The notes under the pieces are model-generated. The model searched no databases, had not been told where the DNA came from, and saw nothing but the letters and a program-made list of their open reading frames with translations. Shown here in pieces: positions 51,432-59,402 of a stretch of DNA of 64,000 bases (position 1 is its first letter; each line of letters starts with the position of its first letter). Source of the stretch: Batillaria attramentaria (lineage: Eukaryota; Mollusca; Gastropoda; Batillariidae); contig JACVVK020000373.1 of NCBI GenBank assembly GCA_018292915.2, forward strand, positions 309,501 through 373,500, given 5' to 3'. Made by a program: the position numbers and the translations under genes.

Positions 51432-51950
51432 TCTTTAGTGCTCAAAGCACCCCAACCCCAAAATCACATGATATACAAATGTAAATAAGCTGAAATGGTG
51501 GTTGTCATACAGTTTTGGTGATACACCACATACCGAGTGTCATGTTCACATGACTTGTTAGATCAGCTTTTGAAATCTGCATACTGTGTTGCTTGTGACA
51601 AGAAATGCCACATATTATATCGCCAAAAGTACACAACACTGACCAGCGCATATTCGGTAAAGACATCCAAAAGAAGAGACAAGAAACAGAAATATTTGCA
51701 TGCATGAAACAAGGGGTACATGAAAGACTAATAACCTGCACTGTAAAAAAACTGCCAACATTTACTGCAACAGTCAGAGACAAGAAAATAAATGAAAAAC
51801 AAGCTGAACTCACTCAATAACACTCTCCTCTTCTTCCTCCTCGTTATCAGTGCTGAAATCAAGGTCATCTCCATCATCATAGTCCAAGATGTCGTCATCA
51901 TCGTCAATCGCAAACTCCATAATGTTCTCCTCTGCCATCGTCTCAGCCAT
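13456..51950 (-). CDS. CFAP74: Cilia- and flagella-associated protein 74 (whole gene, 42 exons)
   Basis: Central-apparatus protein of motile cilia with repeated ASH/MSP-like immunoglobulin-fold domains. I read 42 coding exons on the minus strand from ATG at 51950 (context ACCACCATGG, strong Kozak) to TGA at 13456-13458, about 5.1 kb of coding sequence or 1,700 residues; vertebrate CFAP74 is about 1,580. Recognition rests on the order of features (acidic N-terminus, coiled coil, first ASH domain with [17 protein letters not shown], later [39 protein letters not shown] and [10 protein letters not shown]). Exon coordinates are in the sub-entries. Phases agree at every junction except four places needing a one-base correction (exons 25, 26/27 junction, 32, 33). 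Other ASH-domain cilium proteins such as HYDIN or CFAP65 fit the layout less well. Confidence 0.85.
14746..14816. repeat. (GC)n(CA)n microsatellite
   Basis: Alternating purine-pyrimidine tract, GCGCGC leading into about 27 CA units; similar at 13855-13898. Confidence 0.95.
16291..16391. repeat. (TG)n(CGTG)n(CG)n(TG)n compound microsatellite
   Basis: About 100 bp of uninterrupted alternating purine-pyrimidine sequence, a potential Z-DNA former. Confidence 0.95.
16930..17122. repeat. Shorter copy of the half-site repeat
   Basis: TGTGACCTTGACC near 16936, then a spacer with GTTTGTGAGAAAATTCCAATG, then ATGACCTTGACATCTAGACA near 17087: about one and a half units of the 28.3-kb repeat without its terminal inverted ends. 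Confidence 0.7.
17518..17610. repeat. 93-nt fold-back
   Basis: Arms 17518-17546 and 17582-17610 are reverse complements at about 26 of 29 positions, with a loop of about 35 nt. No flanking duplication seen. It lies in a CFAP74 intron. A degenerate MITE is likeliest; a hairpin RNA is possible. Confidence 0.5.
19429..19482. repeat. (CA)n microsatellite
   Basis: ACAGAC units followed by CA repeats; intronic. Similar intronic tracts at 22485-22538, 26639-26700, 27894-27951 and 30521-30580. Confidence 0.95.
20098..20152. repeat. Poly-C tract
   Basis: More than 50 C in a row broken by a single A near 20109. Length is unlikely to be exact. Confidence 0.95.
21118..21623 (+). mobile_element. tRNA-derived SINE, family A (copy 2)
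   Basis: Plus orientation: pol III A and B boxes near 21129-21182, poly-A tail at 21610-21623. It is flanked by a perfect 14-bp duplication AAAGTTTTCTGAGT at 21104-21117 and 21624-21637. Lies in a CFAP74 intron. Confidence 0.9.
22563..22900. repeat. Interspersed repeat with TTAACGCCGC / ATTCGCGGCT motif
   Basis: GGGCTTAACGCCGCACAAGC followed by AACAAAGGCTAATTCGCGGCT at about 22587-22627, preceded by TTAG repeats. The same motif occurs in both orientations at 58369-58470 and at 63160-63200, so this is a dispersed family. Confidence 0.55.
23179..26470 (+). mobile_element. Non-LTR retrotransposon (LINE), near full length
   Basis: A 3.3-kb element in a CFAP74 intron, antisense to the gene. It is bounded by a direct repeat AGTAATGCCCAGCTT at 23164-23178 and 26471-26485, a target-site duplication that partly merges with its TAAG-repeat 3' tail. 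It encodes an N-terminal APE-type endonuclease, a reverse transcriptase with FADD at about 25673-25684, and a C-terminal [12 protein letters not shown] region. There is no separate ORF1. The single-ORF layout and short tandem tail suit an RTE- or Nimb/I-like clade; the clade is not resolved here. Confidence 0.93.
23456..26459 (+). pseudogene. Endonuclease-reverse transcriptase ORF, frameshifted
   Basis: The polyprotein is split among frames. Endonuclease starts at 23456 ([18 protein letters not shown]), shifts near 23825 at an A-run, again near 24022, again near 24480, and again near 24880. The last part, 24969-26459, is open for 496 codons and contains the whole palm ([42 protein letters not shown]). 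Three of the shifts look like single-base losses. The copy cannot make an intact protein as written. Confidence 0.9.
27435..27588 (+). mobile_element. Small element with hammerhead-like core and inverted arms
   Basis: Flanked by a 13-bp direct repeat TGACTTTCTTTGA (27422-27434 and 27589-27601), as after retrotransposition. Inside, 23-bp perfect inverted arms (about 27475-27497 and 27566-27588, GCAAATAAAAGCGACACAAA...) enclose CTGAAGA, a short GGC-GTAA-GCT hairpin and GAAAC...GTC, the CUGANGA / GAAA / UH order of a hammerhead ribozyme. Such motifs are known in Penelope-like elements and retrozymes. Stem I next to the core is imperfect, so activity is uncertain. Confidence 0.6.
28272..29359. 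repeat. Tandem repeat of AGGTCA-type half-sites with inverted ends
   Basis: Seven units spaced about 130-150 bp, each centred on TGACCTTGACCTT-nnn-GTCAAGGTCATT or a variant (near 28291, 28424, 28553, 28684, 28836, 28981, 29130). Between them is a conserved ATCATGCAAAGTTTG...GTTTGTAGTTTCTGAGAAAA spacer. The block is bounded by TGGCTCCCTTGTG (28272-28284) and its inverse CACAAGGGAGCCA (29347-29359). Lies in a CFAP74 intron. Confidence 0.85.
29445..29616 (-). mobile_element. tRNA-derived SINE, family B (copy 2)
   Basis: Read on the minus strand the head resembles a tRNA-Lys/Arg gene: GGTGGTCGAATGGTAGAGC (A box) and GAGTTTGATCC (B box, GAGTTCGATCC in other copies). Perfect 13-bp duplication TACTCTTGCCAGG at 29432-29444 and 29617-29629. 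Only about 172 bp long. Confidence 0.85.
29755..31149 (-). CDS. CFAP74: CFAP74 exons 29-30: charged helix and A/P/K linker
   Basis: Exon 29 (30994-31149) encodes a highly charged helical segment, [19 protein letters not shown], followed by an EK-rich run. Exon 30 (29755-29921) encodes an alanine-, proline-, lysine- and glycine-rich linker ([16 protein letters not shown]). Donor and acceptor phases fit both neighbours. Confidence 0.78.
30115..30290. repeat. A- and C-rich low-complexity tract
   Basis: Poly-C and A-rich runs without coding or family signal; a similar A/C-rich stretch is at 34205-34460. Confidence 0.85.
31250..32304. other. Intronic stretch with no recognised feature
   Basis: Between CFAP74 exons 28 and 29. 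GC content is higher than in other introns and several short open frames occur on both strands, but none resembles a family I know. A decayed transposable element is possible. Confidence 0.4.
32305..32420. repeat. Tetranucleotide microsatellite (AATG)n
   Basis: About 28 units of AATG with GGATGGATG and CGAATG variants. Confidence 0.95.
32446..37849 (-). CDS. CFAP74: CFAP74 exons 21-28: central ASH-like block
   Basis: Exons 37659-37849, 37012-37133, 36017-36145, 35210-35297, 34521-34693, 33851-33984, 32906-33083 and 32446-32546. Motifs include [38 protein letters not shown], [20 protein letters not shown] and [19 protein letters not shown]. Exon 25 is 173 bp where phase requires 174; the shift lies near 34538-34543, where conserved FGFVGLPE becomes unreadable. 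The exon 26/27 junction also lacks one base for the expected NR-DFK join. Confidence 0.83.
33385..33746. mobile_element. MITE, CAGGGCTTAAAAT family (copy 1)
   Basis: Left end CAAGGGCTTAAAATAATCC, right end AAGATTTCAAGCCCTG, flanked by ATGAG (33380-33384 and 33747-33751). AGACTAAAATCTRTGCAATTTGG-like blocks and homopolymers inside; no ORF. Confidence 0.7.
35428..35905 (+). mobile_element. SINE family C, diverged copy
   Basis: A degraded tRNA-like head near 35450-35515 is followed by the CTCCACCTTCCTCCCC and GTGCCTACACAATACA blocks of family C. A poly-T run interrupts the 3' end. Confidence 0.6.
36471..36873. mobile_element. GC-rich MITE with 30-bp perfect inverted ends and TA flanks
   Basis: The 30 bases 36471-36500 are the perfect reverse complement of 36844-36873 (start AAGGCCCGATGCACACGAGC). 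TA borders each end, compatible with a TA target duplication as in Tc1/mariner-type elements. The interior is CpG-rich, unlike surrounding AT-rich intron, and lacks an ORF. Confidence 0.8.
37972..38031. repeat. (TG)n microsatellite
   Basis: About 60 bp; others at 37317-37360, 38818-38864 (CA) and 40027-40062. Confidence 0.95.
38397..39934 (-). CDS. CFAP74: CFAP74 exons 18-20: low-complexity linker
   Basis: Exons 39885-39934, 38907-39033 and 38397-38558. They encode a hydrophilic linker rich in S, T, E, K, G and M (for example [16 protein letters not shown] and [17 protein letters not shown]) between two ASH blocks. No fold is evident. Phases are consistent (0, then 1, then 1). This is the least conserved part and could be alternatively spliced. 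Confidence 0.7.
39201..39661. mobile_element. MITE, CAGGGCTTAAAAT family (copy 2, rearranged)
   Basis: Left end CAGGGCTTAAAATGCTC, right end AAGATTTTAATCCTTG, flanked by GTTCC on both sides. The segment CCAGAGGTGTCTGAAGGCAT occurs twice with an inverted partial copy between, indicating internal duplication. Confidence 0.65.
40198..41994 (-). CDS. CFAP74: CFAP74 exons 14-17: first ASH/MSP-like domains
   Basis: Exons 41876-41994, 41489-41555, 41112-41201 and 40198-40315. They encode alternating beta-strand patterns typical of ASH domains: [47 protein letters not shown], then [13 protein letters not shown] followed by SFTLTNRG. Splice phases close perfectly through all four exons. ASH domains in this family bind axonemal microtubule-associated scaffolds; the exact partner is not visible from sequence. 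Confidence 0.85.
40555..40727. mobile_element. Fragment related to the 10.9-kb MITE
   Basis: Repeated TAGGACA...TGTCC motifs and a right end AAATGTGCAACCCTG resemble the element at 10896-11412. The left terminus is missing. Confidence 0.5.
42237..42300 (+). mobile_element. Fragment of SINE family B
   Basis: TTAAACTCCCAAACACCCACC and neighbouring bases match the 3' part of family B in the opposite orientation to the other copies. The tRNA-like head is absent. Confidence 0.5.
42822..51950 (-). CDS. CFAP74: CFAP74 exons 1-13: acidic N-terminus and coiled coil
   Basis: Exons: 51814-51950, 51003-51140, 50235-50333, 49551-49655, 49005-49178, 47915-48019, 47181-47283, 46626-46783, 45022-45154, 44538-44630, 44123-44236, 43600-43725, 42822-42941. 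Exon 1 is strongly acidic (runs of D and E). Exons 2-9 are rich in E, K, R, Q and A with heptad-like spacing, a long predicted coiled coil. Exons 10-13 are a proline- and charge-rich connector. A 5' UTR intron probably ends at 51973, since TTCAG precedes the exon holding the ATG. At exon 12 the phase requires the second of two adjacent AGs (acceptor AGAG, exon from 43725). Confidence 0.85.
43370..43425. repeat. (CA)n microsatellite
   Basis: About 56 bp; similar tracts at 42682-42727 and 45402-45454. Confidence 0.95.
46058..46558 (+). mobile_element. tRNA-derived SINE, family A (copy 3)
   Basis: Same head (GTAGTG-like A box, GGTTCAAGTCCC B box) and A-rich tail. Flanking ACTGATC at 46051-46057 and 46559-46565. 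About 40 bp in the middle is missing compared with copy 2. Confidence 0.85.
48358..48855 (-). mobile_element. tRNA-derived SINE, family A (copy 4)
   Basis: Minus orientation, poly-T left, tRNA-like head right. Perfect 16-bp target-site duplication ACTGCTACTATATTTT at 48342-48357 and 48856-48871. By eye nearly identical to copy 1. Confidence 0.9.
51371..51430. repeat. (TG)n microsatellite
   Basis: About 60 bp in intron 1 of CFAP74; others at 49973-50018 and, upstream of the gene, 53038-53090. Confidence 0.95.
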
Positions 51951-51974
51951 GGTGGTGGTATACAGAGTTGGACT

Positions 51975-52420
51975 GAAGCAGGAGAAAGAAAATACTACTG
52001 TCTGGGTATGGCTAGCCCACGCAAATCCGTGTGACCCATTTTGGACCAGAAAAACAAAGAAATGAACGAACCGTTTATGTAACCTGCAAGCCGTACTGTC
52101 ATACGTACACTCCGAGGTTTTCTTCCTTTTGATTTCTTGGACCAAATCGTCAGGTCAGTTTCACAGCAGTGATAAATCCGACTGAAATGCCTGCGGTATC
52201 TAATCAGTGTTCAATGTACAGAAGCTAAACATTACAGAAAATACCTGTCTGCGTCTATGTGAACGTTGGTATGGCCAATGAAGGCGCATGTGCGAAAGAA
52301 GCCTATCTAAACGCACGCCGGGTGACTGAGCTTCAAAAACTCTGTTTACAATCCGCCATGTTCGTGGCAACGAAATCTCGCGTTTTCTCGTACTCGCAAA
52401 CCAAAACATCGTAATCCACA
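51975..52420 (-). promoter_or_regulatory. Probable CFAP74 promoter and 5' UTR region
   Basis: The stretch upstream of the CFAP74 start codon has CpGs, a CCAAT sequence near 52274, and CCGCCATGTT at 52353-52362, which matches the YY1 consensus, followed by GGCAAC (one half of an RFX X-box) at 52365-52371. The other X-box half is poor. The transcription start is not determined. Confidence 0.4.
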
Positions 52421-52539
52421 TCATTTGAAATTTCGTTCGGGATGAAAACGTTTGATTACTGGCGCAAAAAAACAACAACAAACAAACCCAAAACTTAGCA
52501 ATTTGATGGTGGAATGTGTAAAAAATAGGAACATTTGCG

Positions 52540-52800
52540 GAAAAACAGGAGGGTTTTTTGGATCCTAAGTGGCTCCGTGGATCGCAAATAAGGAGCCCCG
52601 ATGGCACTGAGGATCATGGCGGCTGTGACAGTCACGTAGCTGAAAAATCGAGGTCATACGCTGTTCCAGACTCAAGATGTTGGGAGGAGAACTGTGCTGG
52701 CGACCTGTTTGAGATTATAACTGTTATGTGCTATGACCCATCATACTGTGACCCGCCAGTCAGCGGCAAGGGGAATCCCTGAACTGGCTGCTGTTTGTTG
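52540..52800 (+). other. Possible divergent first exon (unidentified)
   Basis: A second YY1-like ATGGCGGC at 52615-52622 lies on the plus strand, next to ATG codons and an open frame from 52558 to 52782 with no family I recognise. CpG density is higher than in flanking DNA. It could be the 5' end of a divergently transcribed gene or part of the CFAP74 promoter; no splice partner is visible to the right. Confidence 0.25.
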
Positions 52801-53035
52801 GCCGCATGACAAATACACATAGTTTACCGAGGTGCACGTTAACTCTCCCCATGCTAAGAGTTTTTAACATGATTGCTTCCCTTTGACCGATAGAAACCCG
52901 GTTTGCTGGCGCAGTATTTAGTTCAAGTTTATGATTTCACGACAGAATAAAATAGAAAGTTGCCGGCAATCCCGTAAATAGGACCTCTGCAGCAAAACTG
53001 ACTGACGTCACGTTGTGAACATGAGGTCACCGAAC

Positions 53036-53093
<58 letters not shown>

Positions 53094-53094
53094 G

Positions 53095-53280
53095 GGGGGG
53101 GTGAATTTAGCGTTCTTTTCCACCACGTATGGGTGGTAGGCCCCTATCAAAGACAGGGCAATGAGAAAACGGCCAGCACAAATCAGTATTCTGCCCCAGC
53201 CGGCCGGAACTCGGATTCACGACCCGGCCTCGCTAGCATTGAACTGAAGTCCCGGCATCGCTCCCCAGCATGGAGAGAAC
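53095..53280 (-). mobile_element. tRNA-derived SINE, family B (copy 3, degenerate)
   Basis: Retains TTTTCCACCACGTATGGGTG, ATCAAAGACAGGGCAATGA and a corrupted tRNA-like end after a TG microsatellite. Boundaries are uncertain. Confidence 0.6.
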
Positions 53281-54922
53281 TAGATGACTGGTGCACTGCC
53301 GATTGAAAGTCTGCAAATGATTTCATTTGATTGAATGCACGTTGCCATAACATGATCGTCTAGTTAGTAGATTCAGTTTTAGGTAAACCCGTTACATTAG
53401 GTTTTGAATTAAATTCATCAGTCAAATTCTCCACCTTAACGTCCATTTTCGATCCCATGCACTATTTTTGCACTGTATATAGTCATACGACTTCAAAAAG
53501 GGATAAGAAAAGCCTCCCCGTTTCATCTTGGGAGTCTTCATGTAATGTGAGAAAAACCCCTACCCAGCTCTCATGCCTAGCGTCCCATTTTTGGGACGCA
53601 CCTTATAGCCGGCCGTGCGGCTAACTTCTAGAATTTTTCACAATTAATGTTCATTTTGCATTAGATGAAATGAGTTTTAAGTACTTTTACGAAAAATAAA
53701 AATTCAGGGCATTAATGGGTTAAATTTGGAGTTCTGAGTGAAGAGTGCGTGCGGAATTAGTGGTAGTGTACTTTACAGGCCGCTGAGCGACGTCCGAACA
53801 CAAACACATCCATACACTCAGACTCGCTCCCGTGCACACGCAACAAAGAAAGAAAACACGCAGCACTCCCTTTCATACACACTGCAGGCTGACATGCAAA
53901 CCATGACAAAGAGGAGTCGGAAGTTTCTGTTCTTATTATTCTTATTATTAAACAAAAATTAGAAAATAAAGAGAGGTAGACAATATTTCCGAACCTCTGT
54001 AATTCTGAAGCACGCGGCCAAAAACGAACAATCAGGTTCGTGTGGTGATGGCAAATAAACAAAGAAAAAAAAAATGAAACTACACGGGGTACGATACAAA
54101 TACAAATCCACACTAGTAATAATATCCTTGATGGTACTGATGGTGCTGATGACCCAAAGAGAAGAACAATGGCGGCACAGGGGTATCCAAATAAAAACGG
54201 TCGGCTGTCTGCTTATACTAATTTCAGTGCTGCTTTTATACATTTTTCCTTCCTCTGCCTGTGCCCGCGCACGTGTGGGATTACGTGGGTCAGCCCTCTG
54301 TCACTCAAAATTGCGGTACTGTGTACTTAACAGGCCGCTGAGCGACCGAAAACAAAGCATCAAAACTGTGCATTTACGCAACTTTTCCTGAATCACACTA
54401 TTACTACCGACACAAATAATCTTACAGAAAGATTTTACATAAAAACATTCAGAACAAAAATGCAGCTTCTCTACAGGGGAATGTCCAGGCCAAAATAACA
54501 CTTCATAATCGTCAGGAGAAATCAGATGGACAATTTACCGTGGCATGGAGACCATGCCACTTTAGAGTTAGTTATGGTGATAATAAGAGTGAAACAGTGA
54601 CAAAATCGTTCATTTATACGCAAACAGTAGTTTTTTTTAATGTCAATGAAACCAACTGCGGCCCAAGTTTCACACATCGGATCAGCCTACGTATACACAC
54701 GTTATGCCATGAAATACAGTACTGCACGTGAAACAGACCAAACCCTACTGCAAAGCGTCACAATACCCTTTCTACAAGTCCCCGTCAACTGGACCCCAAG
54801 GTAAACACAACAGCATACTCTATCACGATCATTGTGTGACATCTCATCATGACGCATCTTGATAAACCAACTACAGACATCCCTCTTTGCTACAGTAGGA
54901 AAACACATATAAATCTTCGCTT

Positions 54923-55120
54923 TCACAGATCACAAATGATTGTCAACAACTGTTTTTGGGAACCTCGTGTTTCTTTTTTTTCTGAGGTAGACATGACTGC
55001 TTTACTCTGCTCGTCACAACAGCCACTTTCTTTCACATCTTTATCATCATACCCTCTCTCATCCACAAGCTGTTTAAAGTATTCTTTTTCCAAAGTGTCT
55101 TCGTCCACTGATCAAACGAC
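54923..55120 (-). CDS. Candidate C-terminal coding exon of unknown gene
   Basis: On the minus strand an acceptor-like ...TTTGATCAG is followed by an open frame of about 60 codons, rich in D, E and K (TLEKEYFKQLVDERGYDDKD), ending in a stop at 54923. Charge and codon use are unlike the surrounding simple DNA. I do not recognise the family, and no upstream exon is evident between 55120 and the satellite. It may be a chance ORF. Confidence 0.25.
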
Positions 55121-56289
55121 GGAGCTATTTTCCGCGAGGAGGATCCGTGAAACCGGTACACGCTTCCTGTAGACCACGTGTATCGTAGTCCATGCCTGCT
55201 GCACATGGTGAGAGAACTGGTTCAAATTTGTGATGTCTTTGCATGTGTGTTTGTGTGTTGCTCCAATCAAGAACTGTTGTAGGGGTGGGCCTAGGCAAAA
55301 ACAAGCCTGATAGTGATTTTATCTGTCAATCGCTCCTCCGTTTAGTGTCACACGCACAGACTGAAGCACCACCTTCCCCTGTTACTGTCCTATTTCTCAA
55401 AGCAGCCATGGACTGGCTCCTGACCCACTCACATCGTTGTAGCTGTGGTAGTTGTCGTGCCCTGTACGATAGGTAGGTGTATTGTCGTGGGCGGTACAAA
55501 CAGCTGTGTCTGGCTGTTGTTGCGTCCCATGTTGCGCTGCTCGCTGTCTCCGTGCACCTGCCCGAATGGTTTTCTTCGCCACTGACCGAAGTGGTGAAAT
55601 GGCGCCGTGCCCAGTTGAGCAGAAGCCAGACGAAGGATGAGGACTAAAATTGTCGCCCTCTCCTGTCGACTTTCATGATGTGACACGGTGCTCGTTTAGT
55701 AGAGTGGTTAGGACTGGTGTTACAGCAGCTGGGAGGCCAGTTACCGACTGCCATGCTGACAAAAGTACACGCTTTTCAAGTAAGTTCTTTCGGCAGCTGT
55801 AAAAAAAAAAGCATGTTATCATTCACCAAGGAGTAGCCTGTAGGAGACAGAATAATAAAATGACACATACAAAACAACATTACTAAGCATGCATGAAAGC
55901 GCCCCTCCCCAACACACAAAGAAGTACCAATTGTCAATAAAAAGTCCCTATCCATTTCAAGGAGTGCACACAACAAAGACGTCGTCCAACTCAATTTCAA
56001 GGAGTGCAGATATATGAAGAACACGCCTGTCTCCATTTCAAGAAGCGCAGGCCGATGTCAAGAAAACATCTCGGTTCAGTTTTAAGGATAACAAGAAACG
56101 TCCATTCCAATTTTAAAGAGTACACACATCAATCCCTCCTCCCCATTTCAATAGAGGGCATATGTCAAGAACAGGCTCATCTCTATTTCAAGGAGTGCAT
56201 AAATGATGTCAAGAAAACATCCACCTCATTTCAAGGAGTGCATATATTACGAAAACGTAAACCTCAAGTGCTACGGGTGCAAATATCAA

Positions 56290-56830
56290 GAGAAGGCCAG
56301 AAAGGCGGCCGGCCCAGACACGGGCCGCCTGCTCCACTACTTGCGCGGAGGCCGGAACTGCCCCCCCCCCCCCCCACCCCGCTTTCCAGCCGCTGTTTCA
56401 GGAGTCTGTGGACTCGGGACTGTGGACTGACTGAACTAAATCACTACAGACCGGTGGCCCTCACCCTACTTCCCATGAAGTGTCTGGAGAGACTGGTCCT
56501 GAACAGGTTGCTGCCCCTAATTAGGGACAAACTTGATCCGCACCAGTTCGCGTAAGGGTATGGGCGGAGTGTTGAGGGTGCAGTAGCCACTCTGCTTCAC
56601 TTACTGACTAGTCACCTCGACAAACCTGGAACCTACTCTTGGGTGCTATTTATGGACTACTCCAGTGCCTTTAATACGATCCAGAGGCACAAAGTGTTAG
56701 ACAAGCTCCAAGCCCTTCAGTTACTGCGTGCGTTTATTCACTGAGTGCACAGTTTCCTCAGCGACCGGCCGCAGTGTGTCAAAGTGGGCAACAGTCAATT
56801 AAGTTAAACCAACAGCCTCGCACCGCTGAT
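56290..56830 (+). pseudogene. Reverse-transcriptase relic in satellite DNA
   Basis: Broken frames read KAAGPD near 56307, then NHYRPVALTLLPMKCLERLV, RDKLDPHQFA, and after a stop-interrupted segment FMDYSSAFNTIQ and DRPQCVKVGN. These are reverse-transcriptase fingers and palm motifs of an L2/CR1-like non-LTR element, different from the one at 23.2-26.5 kb. Internal parts are missing and poly-C is inserted. Confidence 0.75.
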
Positions 56831-58062
56831 CGAGCGTGTGTTGGGCAGAAAGACGCGTGCAGTCTTGAGTGACCCCTCCCACCCGCTTAACTCCAATTTT
56901 GAACTTTATCCTTCGAAGAGACGTTTTCGCTGCCCAACATGCAACTAAAATCGTTTTAAAAATTCCTTTCTGCCACAAGCGGTTCAGTTACTGAAGAGGT
57001 CCAAAAGACCCCCCCCCCCCTCAGAGGTGGACATGTAGACACACACATCTCCTTTTGTCAAGAAAGAACTTACATGTTAAGGAGTACATAATTGATGTCA
57101 AGAAAACGTCCATCTCTACTTCAATAAGTGTATCTGATGTCAAGAAAATATTAATCTCTGCTTCGCGGAGTACCGATATCAAGAAACGTCAATCGCCACT
57201 CAAAGAAAGCGCACATCATGCCCCCGTCTCCATTAGGAGTGCATAACTCACGCCAAGAAAACGTTCAACACTTCAAGGAATGCATAATTTAAATGTCAGA
57301 AACCCCCCACCCCACCCCCACACTTGAAGAAGTGCAATGTCATGACAGCCCCACCCCCCACCCCCGAGCATGAAGTAGTCTGTACGTCAAGAAACACACC
57401 CCCCCTTTTCAAAACGCGCCAATCTTCATTTCAAAGAGTACAGACAACAATCTCTCCTCCCTATTTCAAAGAGTGCATAGCGCATATGTCAAGACCCCTC
57501 CCCCCGCCCCTTCCCAAGAAGTGGGTATGTCTCCTTTTCAAGGAATGAAAATGTCAAGAAAGCCCAGGTGAATCTCTGTGTAACATCCACATCCATTTTA
57601 AGAAGTGCTGACGTCAAGATAACATTCGTTTCCAAGCAAACGCCCCTCCTCCCCGTACCCCAGCACTTCAACTGAAGGCGTACAGAGGTCACGAAAACGA
57701 CCATCCCCATCTCGCGGAGTGCATGTACTACAAAAATGCAAATCTCCATTGCTAGGGGTGCAAATATCAAGAAACGGCCTAATTTAATTTCAAGGACTTC
57801 GGGCACATTTCAAGAAATTTAGAATACGTATATCTCCATTTCAAGGAGTGCCGATGTCCAGGAAACGCTCATCTCCTTTTCAAGGACGCCAGATAGCAAG
57901 AAAGTGCCCATCTCCATTTCAAGGAGTGCAGATATAAAGAAAATTCCAGCTCCATTTCAAGGCTTGAATGTGTAAAGGACACGCCAATGACCATTGTTAA
58001 GAAGTGCAGATGTCAAGACAACACTCCCCGCACCCTTTAATCCAAAGGGATGTAAATGTCAA

Positions 58063-58231
58063 GGGTGGGTGGGTGTTTGGGGGTTTAACCTCCTTTTCCA
58101 CCACATAGGGTGACATCAAAGACGGGGCAACGATGAAAAAGCCAGCACAAATATTTGACCGCAGCCGGGATCGAACTCACGACCCGAGCATTAGAAGTCC
58201 AACGCTCTACCATTCGACCACCCCGGTTCCG
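58063..58231 (-). mobile_element. tRNA-derived SINE, family B (copy 4)
   Basis: Well-preserved copy inside the satellite array, with a 12-bp duplication TGTAAATGTCAA (satellite sequence) at 58051-58062 and 58232-58243. Confidence 0.87.
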
Positions 58232-58368
58232 TGTAAATGTCAAATCACATCAACCTCCCCGCATACATTTCCAGGAGCGCATATGTCAAAATGCGCATCA
58301 TCTGTTCTCCACTTTAAGGGAAAAGCATATCATCCCTCACTCCAACCCAAGCACACTGCAAGACGTGC

Positions 58369-58735
58369 GTAGCCGCGAATTAGTCTTTGTTGTTTGTGCG
58401 GCGTTAAGCGAGTGTGAGTTTTTAGGGCATAAAGCCGCGCAAGCCACAAAGACTAATTCGCGGCTGAGTGTGCCTGCACTACATGAAAAAAACAAAAATG
58501 TAACGTTGGACAAAGGATGCAAACTGGTCTACGGGGCAATACAGACCTAGGACATGCAGGAGACGCTGCACCTTCATGCTAATTTCTCGAACTCCCGGTT
58601 ACCAAAAAGCGTAGAAAACAAATGACAATTACAACTAGGTAAAACAAAGATAAATACTGAGCGCATATACAGCAAATATTGCAACTTATGATCTCCTAGG
58701 GTGCGGCGTTAAGCCTTAAATAACTAACAAACATA
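58369..58735. repeat. Fold-back element within satellite array
   Basis: TAGCCGCGAATTAGTCTTTG (about 58370) and the inverse CAAAGACTAATTCGCGGCT (about 58452) form a hairpin; the right part ends GCGGCGTTAAGCCTTAAATAA. A shortened copy sits at 63160-63205 in the duplicated context. Confidence 0.55.
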
Positions 58736-59222
58736 CATCAAGAAGTGCGGATGTCAAGAAAACGTCCGTACATTTCAATGAGAACGGGTATCAAGAAAAC
58801 CTCAACTCCACTTGAAGGAAAACACGTAATAATGAAACACCACCTTCTCTCCAGGAGTGCACAACTGGTGTCAAGAAAACGTCCCACTCCATTTCAAGGA
58901 GTGTATAACTGGTGTCAAGAAAAAGCCCATCTCCGTTTCAAGGAGTGCATAATTGATGTGAAGGAAACGCCCATCCCCATTACACACACACACACACGTA
59001 ATGCATAATTAATGTCAAGAGAACATCCATCTCTGCTTCAAGGAGTACAGATACACGAAAAAAAGTCAATGTGCGCTAGAAGAAAAACACATATCATGCC
59101 CTCCCCCCCCCCCCCCCCCCATTAAGGAGTGTATACTGTAATTGTAAAGAAAACATCCCTCTCCATTTCAAGGAGTGCATAACTGATGTCAAGGAAACGG
59201 CCATCTCCATTTTAAGGAGTTC

Positions 59223-59402
59223 GTATGTCAAGAAAGCGCAGCTTCTTTCCACGCCCCAGCACTTAAAGGAGTACAGAGGTCATGAAAACAACCATCTCCA
59301 TATCAAGGAGTGCATATTATACGAAAACGCGAATGGCCATAGTTATGTAAAATATCAAGCAAAGGCCTCTTCCGAATTCAGTAAGTGCGGGCAGATTTCA
59401 AG
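59223..59402. repeat. 180-bp block duplicated at 60611-60790
   Basis: Position by position this block is identical by eye to 60611-60790 with a constant offset of 1,388 bp. A diverged third version is at about 57652-57800. Confidence 0.85.

Larger units (their letters stand above)
52801..55947. other. Intergenic stretch before the satellite
   Basis: Contains a TG tract, a degenerate SINE B, a GCGTCCCATTTTTGGGACGC hairpin at about 53580, and a duplicated ACAGGCCGCTGAGCGAC (about 53774 and 54329). Apart from the doubtful exon at 54923-55120 no gene is seen. Confidence 0.5.

Noticed and set aside
52361..52372. RFX X-box in front of CFAP74
   Set aside because: Only the GGCAAC half matches; the other half-site is mismatched at most positions.
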